In this document: one piece after another, positions 12,819-21,693 of the stretch
How positions within the stretch are numbered: the first letter of the stretch is position 1
Layout of the letters: every line of letters begins with the position of its first letter
The notes under the pieces: generated by a model
The model's database searches: none
What the model was told of the DNA's origin: nothing
What the model saw: the letters and a program-made list of their open reading frames with translations, nothing else
Program-made: the position numbers and the translations under genes
From: Beverwykella pulmonaria
Taxonomy: Eukaryota > Ascomycota > Dothideomycetes > Pleosporales > Melanommataceae
Assembly (NCBI GenBank): GCA_001599595.1
Contig: BCHH01000004.1
Coordinates: 2,072,452-2,136,451, forward strand
Length of the DNA stretch: 64,000 bases
Reading direction: 5' to 3'

Positions 12819-13690
12819 GATACCGAGATTAGGAAGAAACAAAGACTCGGAGTAAAGCCCTGAGGCTAGAAATCGGGGCAAGCTCTGGCTTTAATAAACA
12901 AGCACGACAAGCTTTGGCCCGGCTAGTGGGATCAAAAGGACCCGAGAACCAAGACGGTCGGCTTGAACATGCATGCCAGCGGCAATGCCTCCGGCTCTTG
13001 TTTATCTTGCATAGAGGCGAGATTTTCAATTGAGGAGACTGAATTGCGTGCTGACAAGGAATACATGGGGAATAAACGGGGCAAACACCGGATCCAGGGA
13101 TTGGGTGTCTTCCGCGACACCGAGAAAGCCGCGAGAGGAATATGCAATGTCATGTAGATGAGGAGCACTGTATGACCTCGGAGGTGTTGCGTGTGTAAAT
13201 GCAGGGAACATGACAGGAGCGCTCCCACGGCGGCCTCGTCCCCAAATTCTGGTTCCTTGAGCCCTTATGGTTAGCTTGCACATCGCGGGTGCAAGACTTG
13301 AGCCTTTAACACACGTTCTAAGTAGTGGAGATCTTGTTCTAGCGAGACCCTGCAGTAGGTGTGTGTGGCGTAATTGATCGTACGGATTGCGTGCCATTGA
13401 TTGCAACATTGTGCATAGGGCGATAAGGTGTCGCGACTAGAAGTGCAGGGTTTGTACTCAAGGAGCCGTAGAGAGAAGCCGCGGCATTGTGAATTTGAAG
13501 TGTGTTGGAGATGCTGAAGAAGTGTGACGAACGAAGGTTAATGATGTTGAACCAAGAGGTCGTTGAACAATAAAGAGCGCTAACCCAATATGTAATAGCA
13601 TTGCTTATGGAGATGAACACCACCACACCGAAACAATTGCCATGGAGAGAAGAATTATATAGATGCTATTTAAAAACTCAAGTTCGCAAT
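12819..13690. other. intergenic, 870 bp
   Basis: Lies between the FMO 3' end and the permease 5' end, so it should hold the permease promoter. An ATG-initiated minus-strand frame at 13026-13409 (127 codons) has no family resemblance and an unusual composition. I do not call it a gene. Confidence 0.5.
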
Positions 13691-15390
13691 TCACCAGCAA
13701 GTAACCACCACTTCCTTCTCTAGTCCCGGGGCCCCGGCAAACATCGCCTTCATCCTCTCCACCTGTGCAACCTTGGCTTTCTTCCAAGCTGGCGTATGTC
13801 CCTCCAACCTCTCTATCCCAGACTCCTCCAAATCCCGATTCACCCATTCCAGCAGCTCATCCACATACTCAACTTCTTTATCTCTTAAGCTATGAAAAGC
13901 CTTCCCGTACCCCTTGATCTCCACACGCTTCTGGTATTCCGCTCGCATTACCTCTTCGTTCGGCAGCTTCACTTGTCCGCTCAGAACCTTGGCAACGACC
14001 ATAGCTTGAAACTCAAAAAGTGTGAATGTGGCAGTAAAGTACGGTACTCCGACAAAGACCAAAGACGGATCTTTGATGTAGAAGATGTCCTTATGCAAGT
14101 TGTGCAATTGCAGGCCGTCAGTGACGAGTAGTGTGTCGTTCACCCTCTCTGCGGGCGTTTCGTCCGAGTGGAGATGCGGCAGAAAAGGTAGGGTGATCTG
14201 ATAGCCGGTACAAAGGATGACGTGGTGAATGTCGCAGATCTTCCGGCCTGATTTAAGAGTGACAGTTGCCGGGATAGGACTGGAATCAGTAAGGGGCGTA
14301 GTAGTACCGTTGCTCGATTGTTCATCAAATGATGCAACTTCGTCTACGCGGACCGCGTTCTCTGGGATAAGACTGGCAGGAAGATCAAACGCCCCGTTTC
14401 GGTGGCTCTGGTAAATGATTGTTGCGAATGGGCCGAGTTCTCGGGCAATATCCATTGACGAAACGCTTCCACCGATCAAGAGAAAGTTCTACAAAGATTA
14501 ATATTCGGGAGTTCAGTATCTTGGGCTTCGAAAATACCTTTCCCTTGAAGTCTTCCGGCCTACGATAACCCTTCGAGTGCTGAATCCTTTGTGGCCATTG
14601 CCGTTTCCAATCAGCCAACCCAGGAATGGCGGGTACTCGAGCCGCGTGATAGTGCCCAGACGCGATGACTATAGAGTCGAACTCCTATATTCATATGAGT
14701 CACAGTATAACTTGAAAGAAATCCGAATTACCTCAGTGCTCTGGCATAACACATTCCCATACGCCTTCGTGTTCAGAGTAACGGATTCCACTGTCCATTT
14801 TGTCCCGCTCTTGGTCAGATTTTTTACCTCTGTATTGTAGCGTATGAATTCGTTCACGCCCGTCTTGGAAGCTGTATCCTGGATGTAGTCTTTCAGAACA
14901 TCATGGCTAACAAAATCCGGTGTTTCAGGAGGAAATGGATTCAGTGTCGTCTCGAGTAGAGGCGTGCTAACATTGTTCTTCAATCCAACATAACAAGCGC
15001 TATGCACAGCAATTTAGTAAGCCAGCTATTTCATTCCAAAGCCCGTACCAGAAGGGACGTTACCTAGGTGGTGCATGCAGAAGTCGCTCTAGCTCTACTT
15101 TATCCGTGGCTCGACTTCCTGAGTCTTTGTGGATGTATTGCTCTCCTTTCGAGGCGAGGACTGATGGGTATGCTGGCTCAAGAGGTGTGCGTTCATCATA
15201 TAGCCTACGGTGGGCTTAGCAAAGATTTTTGACACAGTGTGAATATTCGATCTTACCATATCCCCCCTGCAGCTTTGGAACGTTCATATACTGTCACACC
15301 AAGACCTTCTCTTATCAAATGAGCTGCTGTGACTACGCCACTTATACCTGCCCCTATTACTGCCACATTTCCCGGTTTCCGGGAAGGCAT
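13691..15390 (-). CDS. flavin-containing monooxygenase (FMO family)
   Basis: Predicted 495-residue NADPH- and FAD-dependent monooxygenase, which would oxygenate soft nucleophiles (N or S) in the cytosol. Exons are 15390-15257, 15204-15064, 14999-14732, 14684-14538 and 14488-13691; introns are 47-64 nt and the frame closes. The FAD motif GAGISG is at residues 13-18. It is followed by the fungal FMO signature GGIWLYDERTPLEPAYPS across intron 1. The NADPH site IGGSVSSMD lies at about 235-243. ASGHYHAARVP and CTGYQITLPFLP are the usual FMO segments. Residues 1-12 carry no targeting signal. It is divergent from a TauD dioxygenase (758 bp apart) and codirectional with the permease downstream. The substrate cannot be read from sequence. 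Confidence 0.92.
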
Positions 15391-16148
15391 GCTTCCGTTT
15401 AGGAATTTTGAGGGTTGTTCTCACACTGAAAGTTCTCGGTCAGGGTTATGTTGAACTAAGAACCCAGTCGCGTAAGTTGCGCTGTCAAATCTTAGGGTAC
15501 CTCCGAAATGGTATTGGTCTGTCGAGAGATTTGAAGGGTTAAGTGCGATATGCCGTCTTCGGCATACACAAGGAGTCCTAGTTGTAAAGGCGACGCGTCC
15601 AAATTGAGTCGTACGACACAAACGTCAATTGCCGGAGTGGTTGCAATTGGATTGGAAATCCAAAAGTGCGACATGTACGCTAGCATCATATTTCCCACAC
15701 CCGATGATATGGTTCGGACATACATCGCCATTTCGGGAGAAGTGATAGATATAACGTGATCGAGAATATGTATGGCATCATTGTAGATAGGCACGTTCGC
15801 ACCTAGAAATCCCCGCAACAGGGTACACCATCGAAGTTCAGTAACAAAATAGCATGCAACTAGGAAGGGAATGCATTTGATAGTGCTGGGAATAAGGTGG
15901 AGTTCGCCACGGTGATAACGAGGAACAACCTCAGTGGAGAAGCGCAATTATCCTAGCAGATGATGTGATTGAAACTACCCCGCAACCTCAATTGTGAAGG
16001 CTTATACGGCGCAACCAGTGGTAGAAAGAACGAATAGTCTAACTTTGGATATTAGTAAACAAGATGATAAGAAGAGTAGTAGTAGGAGGGGTATAAGTAG
16101 TGTAGCTCCTTTATGCATGAGCTCGGCATCCATCTCCAAACCTTTACC
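15391..16148. other. divergent promoter region, FMO / TauD
   Basis: The 758 bp between the two divergent starts hold both promoters. They include an inverted repeat with a CCG-N4-CGG core (15549-15566). A minus-strand open frame (15492-15947) has no ATG at its start and is probably fortuitous. Confidence 0.6.
15549..15566. promoter_or_regulatory. inverted repeat with CCG-N4-CGG core
   Basis: Seven-base arms TATGCCG and CGGCATA are separated by TCTT. Paired CCG/CGG triplets in inverted orientation are the form recognised by dimeric Zn(II)2Cys6 activators. Its place between the divergent FMO and TauD starts makes a shared pathway-regulator site possible. A hairpin in the TauD-side transcript is the alternative. 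Assignment is inference. Confidence 0.35.
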
Positions 16149-17393
16149 ATGGCGCCAATAGCTGTTGCAATTTCTCCAGATATCAAGGACACAGTCCCAC
16201 CAAAGAAAGACACCTTGGGTCTCCCAGAGCCGGCTAGAAGAAGACTTGAGAAGGCTGGAATCAACCTCAAGGATGGGTATCCTTACCGACCGGCCAAGCC
16301 CCTTTACTTGGACGACATATACAACATCAGGAACTATGATCGTGAATTTGTTGATCCTGGTTCCCGAGCAGACCCCGAGAAGAAAGCTTTGCTGTCCGCG
16401 GCCAAAGAGGTTATTCATCTAACAGCGCATATCGGAACGGAGATAGTCGGACTGCAACTAAAAGACTTGACCGACCAGCAGAAGGATGAGCTTGGTCTCT
16501 TGATTGCGGAGCGAAGCGTAGTGTTCTTCCGGGACCAGGATATCTCACCACAGGAACAGAAAAAGCTCGGCGAGTGGTATGGGGAGATTGAAGTTCATGT
16601 TGGTGCCCATTGCGCTCCTGTGACTATAGACAGAATACTAACCACATTGTAGCCCCAAGTGCCATCCGTTCCAGGGGTGCCCGGTGTTACGGTGATCTGG
16701 CCAGCGCTACAGGCAACAGAGTTTCCCGCAAGCTTCCGACAAACAGGTGGAGCCTCTCGATGGCATACAGACCTTGTCCACGAGAGACAGCCCGCAGGGT
16801 AAGTACAGTGATTTTCTTTGCGTAACGTGTAACTGACAGAGACCAGAGTCACTCATTTGCACAATGATACAGTTCCGAAACTCGGAGGGGACACTCTTTG
16901 GGCTTCTGGTTATGCGGCGTACGAGAAGTTGTCCCCTGCTTTCCGCAAAATAATCGACGGACGAGAAGCCGTCTACCGGAGCGCACACCCGTATCTGGAC
17001 CGCGAGAATCCCAATGCTGGGCCAAAGTTCCTGGAAAGAGTACACCCGCTCGTTCGCGTTCATCCAGCGACTGGCTGGAAAGCGCTCTGGGTGAACAGAG
17101 CTATGACGGTCCGAATTGTTGGATTAGACAAGGCTGAAAGCGATGTGATCCTCGGGTACCTTTATGACGTGTATGAGAAGAACGTGGATATCCAAGTCCG
17201 CTTCAAATGGACACCGGGGACTTCAGCGCTCTGGGACAACCGAATTACGATCCATAACGCCAGCTGGGACTATGAAGGAAACGAGCCCAGGCACGGAACG
17301 AGGGTGACGGCTCTAGCGGAGAAGCCGTTCTTTGATGAAAAGGCGCCCACGAGAAGACAAGCGCTGGGTCTCGCAGGACCAGAAGATATTTGA
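16149..17393 (+). CDS. TauD/Jlp1-type 2-oxoglutarate-dependent dioxygenase
   Basis: Predicted 380-residue Fe(II)/2-oxoglutarate dioxygenase of the TauD family. Yeast Jlp1 and bacterial TauD release sulfite from sulfonates such as taurine, though many fungal members have other substrates. Exons are 16149-16598, 16653-16798 and 16847-17393. The iron ligands are visible: HTD (H188, D190) in RWHTDLVHE and the distal His at about 335 in NRITIHNASWDY. R351 in PRHGTRVTALAEKP fits the 2-oxoglutarate-binding Arg. Intron 1 has a weak donor (GTTGGT) with a CTAAC branch site. For intron 2 the second of two close acceptors (CCAG at 16846) keeps the frame. ATG 16149 has a strong context (ACCATGG); an in-frame ATG at 16113 would add 12 residues. 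It is divergent from the FMO gene. Confidence 0.92.
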
Positions 17394-19013
17394 TGGATAT
17401 GATTGTCGGTGGATAGAATGAAGAGGTTGGAAGATAGGAACCTCGGGAACGCTTTAGCCATAGTCCGTACGTTCATTATATTCGTGAATCTGAACATCTG
17501 CTCCAGACCTTCAAACGCCTTCAAGTCCCTCCTTAATTCTACAGAAATTATTTTCGACATGAGATCATGGAAAGAAATTACGTCTCTTCTGTTTGTCGGA
17601 GCAGTCCAAAGGTACCTTCAACATTGTCACTTTCGGCCGTACATTCCCCCCCTTCGATATGATCAGCCAAGATGATAGATATATTGAATCCGGGCTACCC
17701 TTCCGGTAAGAGTATAGTATAGGTAAAATAATTGTCCCAACATTATCCAGCAGCATCTTCTTTCAAGTAGAGTTGTCAAATAGTATGGGACTTATCTATT
17801 CTTTCAGCAACAGTCGCACCTGTATCAACATAAGCCACTCTCTCTTCCTCCCCTACTTCTTCTACTCAGAGCGCTCGCATTTCATTCTTGAAGCTTATAC
17901 TACATTATATCTGCACATCCAAAACATATGATACGTTCTTAGAACTGTACATTACACCTTTTGATCCTCCCTATCAACCCCCCTTCAGACATGGCCTCTT
18001 TCCAAGCAAGCCCGGCATCCACTGAATAGGGAAGCCAAGTCCACGGCTCGTTCAAATTGCTCCTAGGGAAATTTACCGACTGCCAAACCACTCTCAGTTG
18101 TTCTAGAATTTATACTCTTATTACCTTTCGGAAGCCAAAAAAACTACACACGAGGTGGCTCGAGAAGGAGGAAACTCGTCAGAAGATTTTCGTGTCCGAA
18201 GATCTCCAGAGACGTACCCTGGAGTACCTCGTGAATATAGAACAGTGTTTAAATGAGGATGAGTTACCAATTCATGGCACTTCACACAAAGTAGAGAACA
18301 CGAGCAGAGAGAAGAAGGGATATTGACTTCCCCTCAATCGCTGGAGCAGGATTTGCAAAAAGGTAGGGCTTCAGAAGTTATGCGGACACACTACTTTTAT
18401 GAATAGATTGATTGATGCAGTTGAAATTCTGATTCAAACGTGGAGAGTAACTGCCAAACACGGAGTAATACTAACAATGCCCTGAGCTCCTGATTTCTAT
18501 GCGCTGGAAGAAAGTGAGCTGATGTATCAGTAGTACGAAGAACACATTATGGATGGATTATTGTGTCTAGAATGTGACCTGAGCGAATATAAGACATGAT
18601 TAGCCATTTTTAGTCGTCCTTACTGTAACCGTGTTTTTCAGGTACATCGTGGGTAGATCTATCATGGTCGACCGACAAATACGAAGGCGAAGGGACAGAA
18701 GGAGAAGAGGAAGGTTCAGTAGAGAGAATCGTGTCTGGGTCTACATCTGAGCAGGTGATGGAACTTATTGACTGTATTGATGACAATTTTTGTGTCCGTA
18801 CAGGGTGAACCTGGCGACTCGAATAGCTGCTCGGTCCAAGGTCGACAATATCGATGGACATGAGAGCGGCACGAAGAATGAGTAGCACAGCAACGATGGG
18901 AAGTGCTACAATATATTAGCTTTGTATCTTGTTGGAAAGGGTAATCTATGTCGATGTTTGCGAGTATATTTTAGTGTGACACATCTACAGTAGACATTTG
19001 TCACCTTTACCCG
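17394..19013. other. AT-rich intergenic, 1.6 kb
   Basis: No gene is supported. A frame at 18057-18326 has no ATG. A minus-strand frame at 18610-18910 begins with a hydrophobic stretch (LPIVAVLLILRAALM) and a Ser-rich tail, just after a possible acceptor ATTGTAG. It could be the last exon of a small membrane protein, but no matching upstream exon was found. Confidence 0.5.
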
Positions 19014-20444
19014 TTATGTCTCCTCCTCAGCACCTTCAGCAGGCTCTGTTTTATCCTGCCGTAGTGTACTTGTCGCGACCTCACTCGCGGATCCGGATGC
19101 GCCAACGTCCTTACGGAAAACGGCCTGCATCCAACACCGGTACATTTTCAATCTCCGTTGACGGTTGACCAGCATTCTCCTGTCGACGCCAAAATGGACT
19201 ATCTCGAAGGATGGAACAGGTTCGTCGTCCTTTCCCTTTGAGCGAGGGTTCTCTGGCTCCTGATTAGATTTGTCGGTTTCTTGGATAAGATTATCGAGCG
19301 CGAGCTTCTTGGCTTGAGCAGCTATCTCTCCATCCACCTCTTCGTTCGCTTTCTCTTTTCTCTCGCCCCCTTTTTCCGTTCTCCGCCCACCCCAGATATG
19401 TTCTAGTTCTTCCTGCTCGAAGAAGTACACCCTCGTCCCATCCCCCCTAACATAAAAATTCTCCTCCATCCACCGTCCCTTCTTAAACCTCACTTGGGCG
19501 AGATCCCCTCTCCCGTAATCCCGAAACAGCACCTGACCCCCCGGTTTCAACACCCTCCAAATATTCCTGACTGCCCGATCCCACTGCTTCGGATTCAGCG
19601 CCGAGAAGATGAAAATCATGAGCACGACGTCCACACTCCCCTCCTCAACCCCCGGTGGCAGTCCCCCGTTCTCCGAGTCCAGCGACGCCGCCACATCCCA
19701 GACATCCGCCTGGATAACGTCAGGATTATACAGCTCATGGCTCCTTATCAACTCGACGGCTTTCTTGGAGAAATCGCACGCATGGATTTTCAACCCCTTG
19801 TTCCTGCTCTTCTGGAGAATCGGAAATGCAGAATTGCCGGCCCCGGCCCCAACCTCCAACACCTTCACCTTCCCAGCCTCCTCTTTCGTAATCTCATCCA
19901 AGATGGGAAACTCCTGGCTGAGCCATTTCCTATTCTTGAAGAAATTGGTCTTGTTGTTCTTGTAGAATACATTCCACCACTTCTCGGGGTTGTCGTTGAA
20001 GCGCTTGCGATCGAAGTCGGAGACGGGGTCTTGCCGCTGGCGCTCGTATTGTTCTTCGGAGAATTGGCGGTACGTTTCGTCGGTCTCGACGTGGTCCCAT
20101 GCGTTGAACTCGAAGATGTTGTCGCCTTCTTCGAGGTAGCGCGAGCCGAAGGCGAAGGGGTCAGTGCGCTTTTGGTTGTTGGAGGGCGAGTGCGAGCGTG
20201 CGGCGGGTTTGCGGACAGGGGCGTAGCTAGAGGGTACGCCGTAGGCGTCGGATTCAGGAGTGGCTTCTGTGGTGGGTGGGGAGGTTGTGGATGTTGGTAG
20301 CATGGGGGTGGAGGGATGCAGGATTGGGTCTGCGGTTACGGCGAAGCGCATGTGCTCCATGGCTTTGGAGAGTTGCTGCCTCGGTTGCTTTTTCTGTGTC
20401 ATGGAGTTGTCGGTTTGGAAACGGGGATCTGGTGTAGCCTCCAT
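19014..20444 (-). CDS. trm140: tRNA m3C32 methyltransferase, Trm140/METTL2 type
   Basis: Predicted 476-residue SAM-dependent methyltransferase that forms 3-methylcytidine at position 32 of tRNA-Thr and/or tRNA-Ser in the cytoplasm. It is a single exon. After a disordered Ser/Thr/Pro-rich N terminus (about 1-90) come the family marks FGSRYLEEGDNIFEFNAWDHVE, the WWNVFYKNNKTNFFK block and the SAM motif LEVGAGAGNS. VLMIFIFSALNP and VLKPGGQVLFRDYG complete the class I fold. A charged Lys/Glu insertion interrupts the C-terminal part before FEIVHFGVDRRMLVNRQRRLKMYRCWMQAVF. Unlike budding-yeast Abp140, no actin-binding N-terminal segment is seen and no programmed frameshift is needed. ATG 20444 is 281 bp from the divergent coq10 start. 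Confidence 0.93.
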   Translation of the reverse strand: MEATPDPRFQTDNSMTQKKQPRQQLSKAMEHMRFAVTADPILHPSTPMLPTSTTSPPTTEATPESDAYGVPSSYAPVRKPAARSHSPSNNQKRTDPFAFGSRYLEEGDNIFEFNAWDHVETDETYRQFSEEQYERQRQDPVSDFDRKRFNDNPEKWWNVFYKNNKTNFFKNRKWLSQEFPILDEITKEEAGKVKVLEVGAGAGNSAFPILQKSRNKGLKIHACDFSKKAVELIRSHELYNPDVIQADVWDVAASLDSENGGLPPGVEEGSVDVVLMIFIFSALNPKQWDRAVRNIWRVLKPGGQVLFRDYGRGDLAQVRFKKGRWMEENFYVRGDGTRVYFFEQEELEHIWGGRRTEKGGERKEKANEEVDGEIAAQAKKLALDNLIQETDKSNQEPENPRSKGKDDEPVPSFEIVHFGVDRRMLVNRQRRLKMYRCWMQAVFRKDVGASGSASEVATSTLRQDKTEPAEGAEEET

Positions 20445-20725
20445 TTTCGCGACGTTGAAGATATTGTGATGGAGGGCAATGGAGGGGCCGTGGCTCGTTG
20501 GTGGGATATCGAGAAAATTGTTATCGATAGCTTGCCGCAGCGGCGCTAGGATGGAAGAAGCATCGCGCGATAGGCCCTTGCATCATTTCGTCACAGGGCT
20601 TGAAACAGCTCCAGGGAGTTCGCAGCTCGCGCCACACCCTCACCGCCAACATGATCCCAGGACAACCCCTACTCTACCCTCTTTACTACTAACTGAGCAT
20701 CCTCTACCTTCCATCTCCCCTCACA

Positions 20726-21460
20726 ATGGCGACCCTGCGCACCCTCCGCCCCCCCCGCGCCCTGAAACCCACCCACCAGCGCCGCACTTTCCTCTCTCAC
20801 TTCGCCTCCGCCTTCAATCCCCTCTCCTCACCGTCCGCCTGCCAAACGCTGACCGCGGCACGCGTCCTCCCATACGCTGCGCACCCAATCTACACCATTG
20901 TGTCCGACGTGCCCAGCTACTCGACCTTCCTCCCCTACTGCCAGTCGTCTTCCATAACACGCTGGTCCGCGCCTGACTCCACATATCACCTCCGCTGGCC
21001 GTCCGAAGCAGAAATAGTCGTCGGCTTCGGGAACCTGACCGAGTCCTTCACATCGCGTATATTCTGCGTGCCTGGCCGCATCGTGGAGAGCGTAGGCGGG
21101 GAAACCAAAACCGAGCTTCACAAGACGGAGATCGCACACCATCTCGCCGACGAGGGGACGCGGGGGGAGGACGTGGAGAGGAGCGGGAGCGGACTGTTGA
21201 CGCATTTGCGGAGTCGGTGGACGATTGAGCCGCTGGCAAAGACGGGGACCGGGACGGACAGGACGGAGGTGACGCTCTCGCTGGAATACGCGTTTGCGAA
21301 TCCGCTGTATTCGACGCTGAGTGCGGGGGCGGCGCCGAAGGTCGCCGAGTTGATGATCAAGGCTTTTGAAGAGCGTGTGAGGTCGCTGCTAGATAGTGAT
21401 CCTGAGAAGGCGAGTGCAACCTTGGGGGATTGGAACAAGGGCAAGAAGGTGGGCAGGTGA
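20726..21460 (+). CDS. coq10: coenzyme Q-binding protein COQ10, mitochondrial
   Basis: Predicted 244-residue START/polyketide-cyclase-like lipid-binding protein. It binds ubiquinone and supports respiratory function at the inner mitochondrial membrane. It is a single exon. Residues 1-24 are rich in Arg, Ser and Thr and lack acidic residues, as in a mitochondrial presequence (RTLRPPRALKPTHQRRTF). The core reads VLPYAAHPIYTIVSDVPSYSTFLPYCQSS, then EAEIVVGFGNLTESFTSRI, and late in the protein SLEYAFANPLYSTLSAGAAPKVAELMIKAFEERV. This matches COQ10 in order and length (yeast 207, with longer filamentous forms). A charged Gly/Glu/Arg insert (about 145-160) precedes the final strands. ATG 20726 is the first in frame. 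It is convergent with ire1. Confidence 0.94.
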   Translation: MATLRTLRPPRALKPTHQRRTFLSHFASAFNPLSSPSACQTLTAARVLPYAAHPIYTIVSDVPSYSTFLPYCQSSSITRWSAPDSTYHLRWPSEAEIVVGFGNLTESFTSRIFCVPGRIVESVGGETKTELHKTEIAHHLADEGTRGEDVERSGSGLLTHLRSRWTIEPLAKTGTGTDRTEVTLSLEYAFANPLYSTLSAGAAPKVAELMIKAFEERVRSLLDSDPEKASATLGDWNKGKKVGR

Positions 21461-21693
21461 CGAATGTACTACCAGAGCAGCATAGGGGATTGAGCGAGAG
21501 GTACATTTCCACAATGGTAGAGTAGTGATGCATTGCAAAGGATAGACAATGAATTTTAAACGCAGCTGGATATCTCCCATACTCCTTATGCGATGCCTAG
21601 CGAATAAAGCAACATAAACACGAGCTCCAGCTCCGTTCCTGCCCCCCCCCCCCCCCCAACGTGTTGATTGGTTCCCAAAACGTCACTCCCCAA
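21461..21693. other. short convergent intergenic with poly-C tract
   Basis: Holds both 3' ends of coq10 and ire1 and a 16-base run of C at 21642-21657. Confidence 0.8.
21642..21657. repeat. 16-bp homopolymer C tract
   Basis: Sixteen consecutive C residues lie just beyond the ire1 stop, in what should be its 3' untranslated region, where the transcript would carry poly-G. Length is likely variable between strains and uncertain in assembly. Confidence 0.9.

Noticed and set aside
13026..13409. 127-codon ATG-initiated minus-strand frame
   Set aside because: No domain, low-complexity composition, located in the permease promoter; more likely chance.
15492..15947. Minus-strand open frame upstream of the FMO gene
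   Set aside because: Frame opens at TTG, first ATG lies deep inside, no family resemblance.
3017..17393. Secondary-metabolite gene cluster built on the MFS, FMO and dioxygenase genes
   Set aside because: No PKS, NRPS, terpene synthase or pathway regulator is present, and gpd and a surface protein intervene after the first transporter.
18610..18910. Possible last exon with one hydrophobic segment
   Set aside because: A plausible acceptor exists, but no upstream exon or start codon could be joined in frame.
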